Assembly (NCBI GenBank): GCA_023091665.1
Contig: JALJCQ010000013.1
Span: 186,001-250,000 of the forward strand
Direction: 5' to 3'
DNA: 64,000 bases
Source: Pythium myriotylum
Taxonomy: Eukaryota > Oomycota > Peronosporomycetes > Pythiales > Pythiaceae
The position numbers were made by a program, and so were the translations under genes. The notes beneath the pieces are model-generated. The model saw only the letters and a program-made list of their open reading frames with translations, made no database searches and was not told the DNA's origin. Within the stretch, counting starts at the first letter, position 1, and the number at the start of each line of letters is the position of its first letter. Below are positions 49,241 to 58,089 of the stretch, piece by piece.

Positions 49241-51052
49241 ATGCCGCCTGGCCGTGTCGACAAGGACGGCGACGTCGAAATGAATGCGCCGCCTGTGTCC
49301 GAGTTCATCAAGGCCCCTCGCTTGACCTCGTGGGACCAACCAAGTCTGGTGCAGTGGCACCGTGATCGCCTACAGTATGAGCGCCGGATCGTGGAGCGAT
49401 GCGCCGTCACTAACGAGGCCGTCGAGGCCGTGATGGCGAGCGTGCGCTCGTCAATCGAGACTCGCCTTCTCGACCAGCTCTTCAAGTATATCCTCCGAGT
49501 GGATGAGGAGCTAGCGACGGATGAGGAAATCATGAATAAGATCAAGCAGCGATGTAACGAGCTGCAGAACCGCCACGTACCGGACATCGACGACCTGTTC
49601 CGTCGCCATCTGAAGATGAACATGTCCATGGCTGACGTTGAAGCACGGTTGGTTAACTACTTCGGTGACTTCGATCGCATTATCGAGGAGAAGGGTCTCA
49701 AGGACCCACTAGGTACTACGAGCTCGACTGCTGATGACTACAAGAACAAGATGAAGGACCGCTGCCGCATCTTGACGGCCAACCTAGAGCCGCCTGCCTT
49801 GAGAACCGAGGTCCAACGCCTGGTCGCATTCCAGCACCGCGCTGCGAAGATGAGCGACCTTGCGCTGTTCGACCTGGTGCTCGAGCGAGCCAGGGAGCAG
49901 CAGAACTACCACGTTATGAGCGCCGAGGCGAATGGGAGGCGCCAAGTCGAGTCGAGGCGAAGTGCGCCGCGTGCTGCGGCTCCCGCTGGCGCTGCTACTC
50001 TGCCGACACCACAACCGCCGCGCACCGTCCCTTTTCTCGCAGAAGCTTCTCGTGCGCCGCGCACTGGGTGTTGGCACTGCAAAGGTGACCACTGGCTTCG
50101 TGATTGCCCGACCGCGTCCGAAGAAGACAAGAAGGCAGCGACTACTGCTATGAGAAAGGTCAAGGCTGCCCGCCACGTCCAGGTCAAGACCCTGCGAGTG
50201 GCCGGCAGTGAGCCGGGCCGCAGCATGGTCATTATTAATGACGTGTTCGAACTTCCCTTTGTCGCTGACACCGGCGCCGAGTGCAACTTGATTCCCCGGC
50301 AGGCAGTGAACGAGATGCGCGATTTAGATATCCTGCCAACTTACAAGAAGCTTGATGAGCCTGTGACCATAGAGACAGCGGGAGGGAAGCGAGACCTGTG
50401 CACACATAAGTGTGAGGTGGATCTGAAGATCGGGACCCCGGCAGGCAACGTAAACGTCCGCCGCGTCTCCTGCCTTGTGCTCGAGGGCAACGATGACTCC
50501 CTCTTAATGGGCAGGCCGACCCTGGAAAGCCTTGGCATCGATGTGGATGGCATGTTCGAGCAATTGGCCCGTCGCCAAGCTGACGATGGCGACGACATCC
50601 CTGATGGCGTCATCATTGGTGAGGACCGCGAAGGCGAGATCGAAGCCCTGATGCACGGTATGTTGAGTGACGCCATCAACAACGGATTTCCGCCGCGGCT
50701 CCTACCGCGACTGAAGACTCTCCTGTGGTCGTTTAGTGACATCTTCCGAGTTCGCTTGGGCCCTGACGCTGCGGCTGACGTTGATCCACTCCGTGTGACG
50801 TTCAAGGAGGACGCCCCACCGCATAGGTGCCGCCAGAGGCGCTATCCTGAGGCGCAGAGCGAATTCATGCGGAAATATGTTGAGGACCTAGAGCGGTTTG
50901 GCATGATCAAGAAGAATAATCACAGCAAGTGGGCCCTAGGCGTCAGCAACTATATTGGTGAAGAAGAGCGGATCAGAGAACGACTTCAGGATCGTCAACG
51001 ACTATCGACCGGTGAATGCTATGACCGTACCGATAGCTGGCACCATGCCTGA
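49241..51052 (+). CDS. Gag - protease - start of reverse transcriptase (Ty3/Gypsy)
   Basis: The first ATG in frame is 49241. The Gag part is helical and charged and carries a zinc knuckle CWHCKGDHWLRDC, spaced C-x2-C-x3-H-x4-C, one residue shorter than usual between Cys2 and His. The aspartic protease follows with FVADTGAECNLI (DTG active site) and a LLMGRPTLESLGID block. The frame then enters the RT N-terminus (YVEDLERFGMIKK, SKWALGVSN) and leaves the correct phase near 50955, stopping at 51050-51052. RT continues in the next frame. Confidence 0.85.
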   Translation: MPPGRVDKDGDVEMNAPPVSEFIKAPRLTSWDQPSLVQWHRDRLQYERRIVERCAVTNEAVEAVMASVRSSIETRLLDQLFKYILRVDEELATDEEIMNKIKQRCNELQNRHVPDIDDLFRRHLKMNMSMADVEARLVNYFGDFDRIIEEKGLKDPLGTTSSTADDYKNKMKDRCRILTANLEPPALRTEVQRLVAFQHRAAKMSDLALFDLVLERAREQQNYHVMSAEANGRRQVESRRSAPRAAAPAGAATLPTPQPPRTVPFLAEASRAPRTGCWHCKGDHWLRDCPTASEEDKKAATTAMRKVKAARHVQVKTLRVAGSEPGRSMVIINDVFELPFVADTGAECNLIPRQAVNEMRDLDILPTYKKLDEPVTIETAGGKRDLCTHKCEVDLKIGTPAGNVNVRRVSCLVLEGNDDSLLMGRPTLESLGIDVDGMFEQLARRQADDGDDIPDGVIIGEDREGEIEALMHGMLSDAINNGFPPRLLPRLKTLLWSFSDIFRVRLGPDAAADVDPLRVTFKEDAPPHRCRQRRYPEAQSEFMRKYVEDLERFGMIKKNNHSKWALGVSNYIGEEERIRERLQDRQRLSTGECYDRTDSWHHA

Positions 51053-51491
51053 CCTTGCGAAAGCGAAGGACCGTGTTCGGGGAGCCAAGGCGCTGGGAAA
51101 GTTCGATCTCTTCAAAGGCTTTTGGCAGTTCCCTTTGGACCCTAGCTGCCAGGAGCAATTCAGTTTTATGACCGATGACGGCGTCTACACTCCATTAAGA
51201 GTGCCGCAAGGCGCGATGGACTCACCGCTCCATTTCCAGAGCCAGATGCAGACGGTGTTCGCGGACGAACTCTATCACAGCGTGATCATCTGGATTGATG
51301 ACGTCGTAGTATACGGATCGAGTGATGAGGATTACCTTGACAACCTACGCGCATTCTTTTTGAAACTCCGTCGATACAACCTGAGGTTGAGCGCACCGAA
51401 GAGCACGGTTTATGCGAAGAGTGTGACCTGGTGCGGACGTGTGATTAGTGGCGATGGCATGCAGCAAGACCCGACCGCGTCAAGGCACTGA
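50955..51491 (+). CDS. Reverse transcriptase core (Ty3/Gypsy), in a shifted frame
   Basis: This frame continues RT after a +1 change, with VKKSGSENDFRIVNDYRPVN, GKFDLFKGFWQFPLD, TPLRVPQGAMDSP and the catalytic box IIWIDDVVVYG, where the usual YxDD is W-I-D-D. It ends at a stop at 51489-51491, after leaving phase near 51475. Its apparent start is not an ATG, so it would be made only as part of a larger product or not at all. Confidence 0.82.
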   Translation: MVKKSGSENDFRIVNDYRPVNAMTVPIAGTMPDLAKAKDRVRGAKALGKFDLFKGFWQFPLDPSCQEQFSFMTDDGVYTPLRVPQGAMDSPLHFQSQMQTVFADELYHSVIIWIDDVVVYGSSDEDYLDNLRAFFLKLRRYNLRLSAPKSTVYAKSVTWCGRVISGDGMQQDPTASRH

Positions 51492-53749
51492 CCAGTCTGC
51501 CACTGCCGGCGAACGCTGGTGAATTGCAGTACTTCCTGTGTGCTGCTGGGTGGATGCGTGAGTCTTTCGTCGACTACGCTCGCATCTTCGAGCCACTCCA
51601 GCACAAGCTTGACCTGTCGCTCAAGAACCACAGTAAGAAGGCACGGGAGGCTAAGAAGGTGACACTATCCTGGTCCGATGAAGAGATTGATTCCTATGAG
51701 AACGCTAAACGCGTGCTGGCGAGCCCGAACGAGCTAGTGTTTCCCCATGCAGACGCGGAGGTCTGTCTTTTCACAGACGCCTCGGATCTAGGATGGGCTG
51801 CCATAGTGACTCAAGTCCGTCAGTGGGACGCGAGTGAGCCCGTTGTGCAACAAAAGCACGAGCTGTTAATCTGCAAAGGCGGATGTTTCCGTGGCGCGCA
51901 AGTGAACTGGTCTGTTATCGAGAAAGAGGCCTACCCAATAGTGCGCGCATGCGGTGATCTCGAATATTTGCTCCAAAGACCGAACGGTTTTCGCATGTTC
52001 TGCGACCACGCTAATTTGATCAAAGTATTTGACAACGACACAGAGATGAAGCAACACGTACGAGGAAAACTACAGAGGTGGTCGTTCAAACTGGTGGGCC
52101 TCAAGTATGAGATCGAGCACATTCGGGGTAGCGACAATGTATGGGCGGACATGGTGTCCAGGTGGGGACCCCGTGCCGAACGCGAGCACGAGCACGAGCG
52201 TGAGGTAGCGGTGCGGGTGGTTCGTACCCGGGCGCAGGGCCACGTCTCTGAGCTCAGACCGCTCCAGGACGACACGTTTGAGTGGCCAACCGTGGCCGCC
52301 GTGACCGCCGCACAGCAACTACACCTCAGGGACCTGGATGGTACCGATTATGCACGAGAGGGCGAAATGATTCTAGTTGACGGCAAGTTGTGGATCCCTA
52401 CGACAGACAACGAGCTACTCCAACGCATTCTGATCGTCGCACACTGCGGTGTCCAAGGCCACCGCGGCGAGGACATCATGTTGAACCAGCTGAATCAACA
52501 CTACTCTATAGACCGTGCAACTCAGCACGTGCGTCGGTTCCACCAGAAGTGCTTGCTGTGCAAGCACATTAAGGGCGGGAAGCTCGTGCAGCGCCATTGG
52601 GGCGACCACAACGCAGCAACTGAGCGCAACGAGGTGCTCCACATGGACTATCTGTTCATGGGGCCATCATACGGCACCGAAAAATATCTCCTTGCCCTCA
52701 AGGACGAACTTACCCACTTTTGTGAACTGGTGCCCTGTGACTCACCAACAAGTGACACCGCTGCAGAAGCCATCCTTGACTGGTACAAGCGTTACGGGGC
52801 AGCCAAGAAATGGCAATCCGACCAAGGCAGCCATTTTAAAAACGCCCTCATGGCTACGTTGAGTGAGCGGCTAAAGGGGGTCCAGGCGTTCACTCCAGTC
52901 TACTCCCCATGGTTGAATGGTACGGTTGAGCGTCTCAACCGCGATATACTACAGGTGATCCGCGCACTGCTTCTAGAGGCGCAACTGGACACGAAGAGCT
53001 GGCGCTACATCCTTCCTGTAGTGCAAGCGAATTTGAATCATGCTCCCGTCGCAAGCCTGGCCGGCAGAGCTCCGGTCGAGCTCTTCACGGGTCTGTCCGC
53101 AGCGACTGCGCTCGACACGATCCTCCGCCCGACTGTGGCGAGCGATGAGCTCAGCGTACGCGCGATCGACGTCGTGGTGGCGGCTCCCGCGCTGGAGAAA
53201 CTGCGAGCTAGCCTCGCAGGGTGGCACCGGGACGCGGTGGACGCCAAGGAGAAGCGCCGCCTCCAACAGATGGCCAGCAAGAAGCACGGGACCACTAGCA
53301 ACTTCCATGTCGGAGACTATGTACTCTGGTCACGCGTTGACAGCCGTCTGGACGGCAACAAGCTCATGGTCCGCTGGGTGGGCCCTTTCCGCGTCGCTGA
53401 GACGCTCCCTTACTCTTACGTGATCCAACACATATTGACCAACGAGCGCTACGAGGTCCACGCGACGCGTCTCAAGTTCTACCACGATGCGAGTCTCAAC
53501 GAGACAGAAGAGATCCGCCGCCATGTCGCCCACCAGGGGCTCACCATGGCCGTCCGCGAGATCCGCGATCATCGCCGCAACAACACCACACGCCAGTGGG
53601 AGCTTTTGGTGGCGTGGCGTGGCCTTGAAGCCGACGAAGACTCGTGGGAGCCACTCCAGGACATGTACTCGGATGTGCCTGTGCTCGTGCGCGCCTACAT
53701 CACGGCTCGGGATGTACCCGCACTTGAAAATGCCATTGCCCACTTGTAA
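51479..53749 (+). CDS. RNase H - integrase - chromodomain (Ty3/Gypsy)
   Basis: The open frame carries the RT thumb and connection, RNase H (VCLFTDASDLGWAA, NWSVIEKEAYPIVRA, HIRGSDNVWADMVSRW), the integrase zinc finger (H..H..CLLCKH), the integrase core (LHMDYLFMGP with the first Asp, KWQSDQGSHFKN with the second, SPWLNGTVERLNRD with the Glu), and a C-terminal chromodomain (VREIRDHR..WELLVAWRGLEADEDSWEPL). Chromodomains of this kind direct integration to marked chromatin. No stop is seen over about 750 codons. The true product would be a Pol polyprotein joined to the upstream frames. Confidence 0.88.
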   Translation, partial: VKALTSLPLPANAGELQYFLCAAGWMRESFVDYARIFEPLQHKLDLSLKNHSKKAREAKKVTLSWSDEEIDSYENAKRVLASPNELVFPHADAEVCLFTDASDLGWAAIVTQVRQWDASEPVVQQKHELLICKGGCFRGAQVNWSVIEKEAYPIVRACGDLEYLLQRPNGFRMFCDHANLIKVFDNDTEMKQHVRGKLQRWSFKLVGLKYEIEHIRGSDNVWADMVSRWGPRAEREHEHEREVAVRVVRTRAQGHVSELRPLQDDTFEWPTVAAVTAAQQLHLRDLDGTDYAREGEMILVDGKLWIPTTDNELLQRILIVAHCGVQGHRGEDIMLNQLNQHYSIDRATQHVRRFHQKCLLCKHIKGGKLVQRHWGDHNAATERNEVLHMDYLFMGPSYGTEKYLLALKDELTHFCELVPCDSPTSDTAAEAILDWYKRYGAAKKWQSDQGSHFKNALMATLSERLKGVQAFTPVYSPWLNGTVERLNRDILQVIRALLLEAQLDTKSWRYILPVVQANLNHAPVASLAGRAPVELFTGLSAATALDTILRPTVASDELSVRAIDVVVAAPALEKLRASLAGWHRDAVDAKEKRRLQQMASKKHGTTSNFHVGDYVLWSRVDSRLDGNKLMVRWVGPFRVAETLPYSYVIQHILTNERYEVHATRLKFYHDASLNETEEIRRHVAHQGLTMAVREIRDHRRNNTTRQWELLVAWRGLEADEDSWEPLQDMYSDVPVLVRAYITARDVPALENAIAHL

Positions 53750-53813
53750 CACCATGGTTACAAATCAGCTGTGACGAACATGGATACATTTCGGTGATTT
53801 TGAGTGATCGACT

Positions 53814-53823
53814 TTGGGGGGTG
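53814..53823 (+). promoter_or_regulatory. Probable polypurine tract
   Basis: TTGGGGGGTG lies just before the 3' LTR, where the primer for second-strand synthesis is expected. It is short and broken by a T next to the LTR. Confidence 0.4.
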
Positions 53824-53824
53824 T

Positions 53825-54284
53825 TGTGGAGTGTCGACCTTCACTCAGCATGTTCAAGCCGATCACTCGGCCAGCAACCACTATCGTAGCAACCATTCCC
53901 AACAGCATGAACAGCAACAACCAACAGCATCAACAACCAATAGCATGAACACTACAACAGCATGAACAGCATTATCAGGATCAGCATCATCAGGAACAGC
54001 ATCATCATGATCAGCACCATCATGATCAGCACCATCATGATCAGCACCATCATGATCAGCACCATCATGAACGGCATCATTTTGCCCGCAGCACGAGTGC
54101 GCCTGGCAGCAGCAGCATCATCACGGCGCGACTCATCAACTCGCCACAGAGGACGCCCCATGGTCCCCATGAGGGCGCCCTCTTCCATGTACCCCAGCGG
54201 CAGTAGGAACTAGGACCAAACTTGTGGCGACAAGATATACTCACTTGCAAACTTGCGTCGCAACCAGCACCTGGACATACCATA
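53825..54284 (+). repeat. 3' LTR (460 bp)
   Basis: Same as the 5' LTR except for two substitutions near its end and four rather than three copies of the 15-bp unit. Confidence 0.9.
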
Positions 54285-54752
54285 ATTACAACCGCTCTGC
54301 GCCTTGCACTTGGCACAGCAATCGCTCGGCGCTGCGCCGGGCACGTTGGCAATATCGTTGCCCACATAGTCGACGCCAGCTTCGATCGTGCACGAGAGTC
54401 CGGGCGTGGTCGAGGTCGCCACGACGGCCGAGCGCGCTCCCGAGCTCACAGTGGCCGTGCCTTGCTTGCTCTTGAGCCAGCACGTGCCGCCGTTCCAGTT
54501 GGTCCACGTGAACGCGCCGCAGCCCGACGTCGCGCCGCACTTGGCGCAGCAGTCACCCGCGGCCGCGGCGGCGACGCTGCCAATGTCGTTGCCGGCGTAG
54601 TCGACGTCGCTGAGGATCGTGCAACTCACGTCAGCGAGTCGGCGGATCGGCAGCAAGTCGCGCAGGTGCCGTGCAGGCGAAAACGCATCTGGTTTGGTCG
54701 GGAGAGCTGTTGCGACGGCGGACGCGGGGAGTAGCAAGAATCCGAGACGCAT

Positions 54753-55772
54753 TGTGGTGTCGATGAGCTGCCGACAAGGTCTTGTGTCCGGGTCTGCGAA
54801 TTGAACACTGAAGAGCCGACACGGTCGGTGTTGCCTTCGTCCGTTTGAGGGTCGTGTGAATGGTGCCCATGTAGCGCTGTGGTTGGAGCTGAACCCACGC
54901 CAGCACACAGAACTCATCTTACGTCACGACAACGAAAATTCGTACCACCACACAGAACCTCTTAAGATTAATTAACTAACGTATTCGGATGGACCATGGA
55001 ATTCTGTTTCCGTGGTAAAAAGCAAAGCTGAGATTAGAAAGTAAATACCCTGCTCAGGTTGGATAGTGGTCTCGGTGTCCACTTGGCGCTCTGGTCAGTG
55101 CCAGAAGAGGCATTCAGCGCAGAGGTGATCGGAGCAGCGGTACATTGGGCGTGTATTCATACGGGGTGTTGATAGCTGAGGCCGTGATAGGGTGCGCTCA
55201 GTATGCGAACCCAAAAGGCCGATGAGTAAAAACAGGAGCGATGCGACCAGAGCTTTTTCGTCGCATTCGACACCGTCGTTGCGACGGTCACTTGCAGTCA
55301 GAAATATTGTGCTGTCGGTTCGGGTCTATAGAGCGCATGTCGATGGGTGAGGGTGTTTCGGCACTAAACGTCATCTTAATCCTCACATAGTTACAAATTG
55401 AATCTACCAGGAGAATCACACATTGATGGTAAACGCATGACTTTAGTTAATAAAAAGTTTGACTATCAAAACCTAGTTGTTGACCCCGGTCTGGCTTCCC
55501 TGTACGAGGCGTTAGCAGGTCGTTGCCATGAGGTCGTAGTGGTCAGACCAGGTACTGTAGTCGAGTGATGAACTTCCCAGCTGGTCATCAACTGTATTGC
55601 ATGGTAAACTAGCGAGTTACTCGTGCGTTTGTGATGTTTCCGTTGATGAAGAGCTGGTCCATTGGTATGTGAATTTGTATGCAATATCGCGGTCCCAGAT
55701 TGACAATGGTCGCGAATCTGATGTTATCTAGTAACTTACCACCTCCCAGCTCCGGGTACGATATTATTAAAG
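54753..55772. other. Intergenic, AT-richer
   Basis: No gene seen in about 1.0 kb. The first roughly 180 bp is the promoter and leader of the split PAN-GH5 gene and partly matches the leader of its paralogue at 42178. Confidence 0.6.
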
Positions 55773-55792
55773 GATATTACATTTTGTAACCG

Positions 55793-57355
55793 CTGTTTGT
55801 TCTCGCCGTGGACACGCTCTACACCACACTTGACCAAGATGTGCAACTCGAAGGCGTCGGGTTGCCGACTGGACGAGAAATCCGAACGGCGGGCTATGCG
55901 GATGACACCACGGTATACTTACGGAGCCCAGATTATCTCCCTCGACTCCACGCGGTGCTCGGCATGTTTACGAAGGCGTCCGGACTCCGTGTCAACTTAT
56001 CCAAGAGTGTAGTGGTGTACTTATCCCCACAGGCTCGGCGAGAGCACAGAGAGATAGCGGGCTTCCCAATCGCAGACAAGACGTCCCTCTCTCGACTCCT
56101 GGGAGGTCAAGTCGCCAGCGACGCCTCGCTCGCGGCCATATGGGAGCTCACCCTGCAGAAAACTCGGGCAAGGCTTCACTTGGCCGAGCTCAAGACCACC
56201 AACGTGAGGCAACGCGTCAAATTACTACGGGCTATCCTTCTCCCACAGTTTCTCTTCACGGCACGACATCACTGGCCCAGTGCCACTACAGTGGATCAAT
56301 GGCAGCGCCTCGTCAATTCCTACACATGGACTGGCAAACTCTCAACTGGCGGGACTCGACACAGGGCCTGGATGGCGCCACACGTTGCACAGCAACCAGT
56401 GAAAGACGGAGGCATCAACGCGGTTAACCTGAGGCATGAACTTCAATGTATGAGTCTCACTGCCGTGAAGCGATGGATTGATCCATGTGGGGGGATACGA
56501 GCCGAAGTTGGCGCCTTGCTCATGGGTGCTCACGCCACAGTCGCTCCGACTCGCATTTCTCGACCGATGCCGACCTTGATGCGAACCCTTGGAGCCACGG
56601 GCTTGGCGTTACGGCGAGCATTATTGACTCAGCAGCGCGGCGATCGAGAACAGCACACATACGTCGAGGTACGGCAGACTCTCAGGACGGGGAGTGCGAC
56701 CACGCATGAATGGGATCGAGGGTGGCTCTATGCTGATTACAGCCAAGTTGCACAGAAGTTGGAACCGCTCCGCCGCGTGCAGGAGGAGGCGCATGGGCGC
56801 CTGGACGTCTTTGCGCTACTGTGCTCCACCCCACTGGCGGAAGGTATCCTCCTGGATGAGGATGGGACTGCGGTCACAAAGGAACACTTCGCCGGCCTCG
56901 CTTCGATCAATGATCAATTTCGCGACGTCTTAGAGATCGAATGGATAGATGACCACAGACTGAGGTTCAGGGCGCGGAAAGTCAGCTTTCCCCTACCCGA
57001 CAAACTCGCGCGAGGTTTTCGGCGGCTCTGCGACTCCCTCGTCTTCAATTATCCAGGACTCTTAGAGGTTCCAGCCCAACCGGAGGACATGGTGCTGCGC
57101 CCAGCTAGCCTCGATATCTGGAGAATACGACCTGATGGAGACCTGTTTGACCTGGATTGGAACCCAGTCGACGACTTGCGCATCGACCTAGGACGTGTAG
57201 GATCCACCTCCCAAGCCACGGCGATCGCACGACGCCACCTCCGGGATGTCACGGTGCAATTCGATCGCCACCCGTGGCTGGATGCGCCGCGAGGCATTGG
57301 GGCCAACACGCCCTACCTGGACCGGCACTCGAGCTGCTTAAGAACGCGCCCTTGA
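55793..57355 (+). pseudogene. LINE reverse transcriptase, C-terminal part (copy E)
   Basis: The frame opens at once with LFVLAVDTLYTTLD, the block just before the active site, then AGYADDTTVYL with catalytic YADD, then the thumb and a long C-terminal region (LLRAILLPQFLF, DGGINAVNL) as in APE-type LINEs. The fingers and endonuclease are lost. The frame leaves phase before RNase H and stops at 57353-57355. Confidence 0.85.
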
Positions 57356-57363
57356 CGTCACGA

Positions 57364-57918
57364 CCCCCGAGGACGCTTGGATCCCCGCACCATGACCAAC
57401 GTTACCTGCTATTTTTCGATGGTGGGTCACGCGGCAACCCCGGAGCGGGCGGGGCTGGAGCGATTGTAGTACGACTTTGTCGCAACGACACCGCCGCTCA
57501 AGTCATCTATTCCGCAGCGATATCATATCCGGCCCGCACCACAACCAACAATCAAGCTGAATACGAGGGCCTGCTGGCTGGGCTGACGGCAGCTCATCAA
57601 CACCATTGGACCCCCCTCGCGGTCGTTGGCGATAGCATGCTCATCATTCGACAGATGCAAGCATACCGAGCTCCTGTCAACAAGATCCTACGGACCAAAT
57701 ACGCGCGGGCACGAAGAATCGCAGACTTACTTGGCGTCAACACCTGGATGCACCATCCCCGGGCCGCCAATCGCATGGCGGACGCCGCGGCCAATCTGGC
57801 AATGGACACCGCCCAAAGCAGTCATGCGCTCCATCCCACGACGAGAGCAGACCACTCAGCCATCGCCGACCTTCTTGACGGAGATCTCTCATATTGGAGG
57901 CGTGAACTCGCCCCGTAA
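57364..57918 (+). pseudogene. LINE RNase H (copy E)
   Basis: It carries YLLFFDGGSRGNPGAGGAGAI, TTNNQAEYEGLLAGL, VVGDSMLIIRQM and NRMADAAANLAMD, then the stop at 57916-57918. All catalytic blocks are present. It is one frame away from the RT part; in a full-length parent the two are probably one product. Confidence 0.85.
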
Positions 57919-58089
57919 TCCAGGCGCAACGCCGGCTATAGGTTTCTAAAAGAGCAAACCAATAGACCTCACCTTGTTACTGATATTACATTTTGTAACT
58001 GGTTTTTATGATATTTAAGCTTTTGGCAATTCCTGGCTACTACCATTTAGTAGAGGGTTTGAATTTTAAGAGACTCAAAAGGATGTGGC

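Larger units (their letters stand above)
48712..54284 (+). mobile_element. Ty3/Gypsy LTR retrotransposon with chromodomain
   Basis: 5573 bp with two LTRs and a 5-bp target duplication ATTAC (48707-48711 and 54285-54289). The internal order is gag, protease, RT, RNase H, integrase, chromodomain, which is the Ty3/Gypsy order. The LTRs differ by two base changes plus one extra 15-bp unit in the 3' LTR, so the insertion is recent. Two frame changes interrupt pol. Confidence 0.95.
46589..54752 (-). pseudogene. PAN/Apple x5 - GH5 glucanase split by a Ty3/Gypsy element
   Basis: The 5' part (54752 down to 54285) encodes the signal peptide MRLGFLLLPASAVATA, PAN module 1 and the first half of module 2, ending AQSGC. 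The 3' part (48711 down to 46589) resumes inside module 2 (NAFSWVGGTCYLK), continues through modules 3-5, a long Pro/Thr linker and the full GH5 domain with NLMNEP and LGEWSL, and ends TVPRV. Apart from the insert I see no break, so the gene was probably active until recently. It is the inverted copy of the gene at 42178, with a near-identical GH5 domain but a much longer linker before module 5 and one extra Asp (NGNDDVGS). Confidence 0.92.
55791..57981 (+). mobile_element. 5'-truncated LINE (copy E) with 18-bp target duplication
   Basis: It is flanked by exact 18-bp copies of GATATTACATTTTGTAAC (55773-55790 and 57982-57999). It starts inside the RT at LFVLAVD and runs through RNase H to a tail ending GCCGGCTATAGGTTTC, CCAATAGACCTCACC, TTGTTACT. 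It is the longest copy of the family here. Confidence 0.93.
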
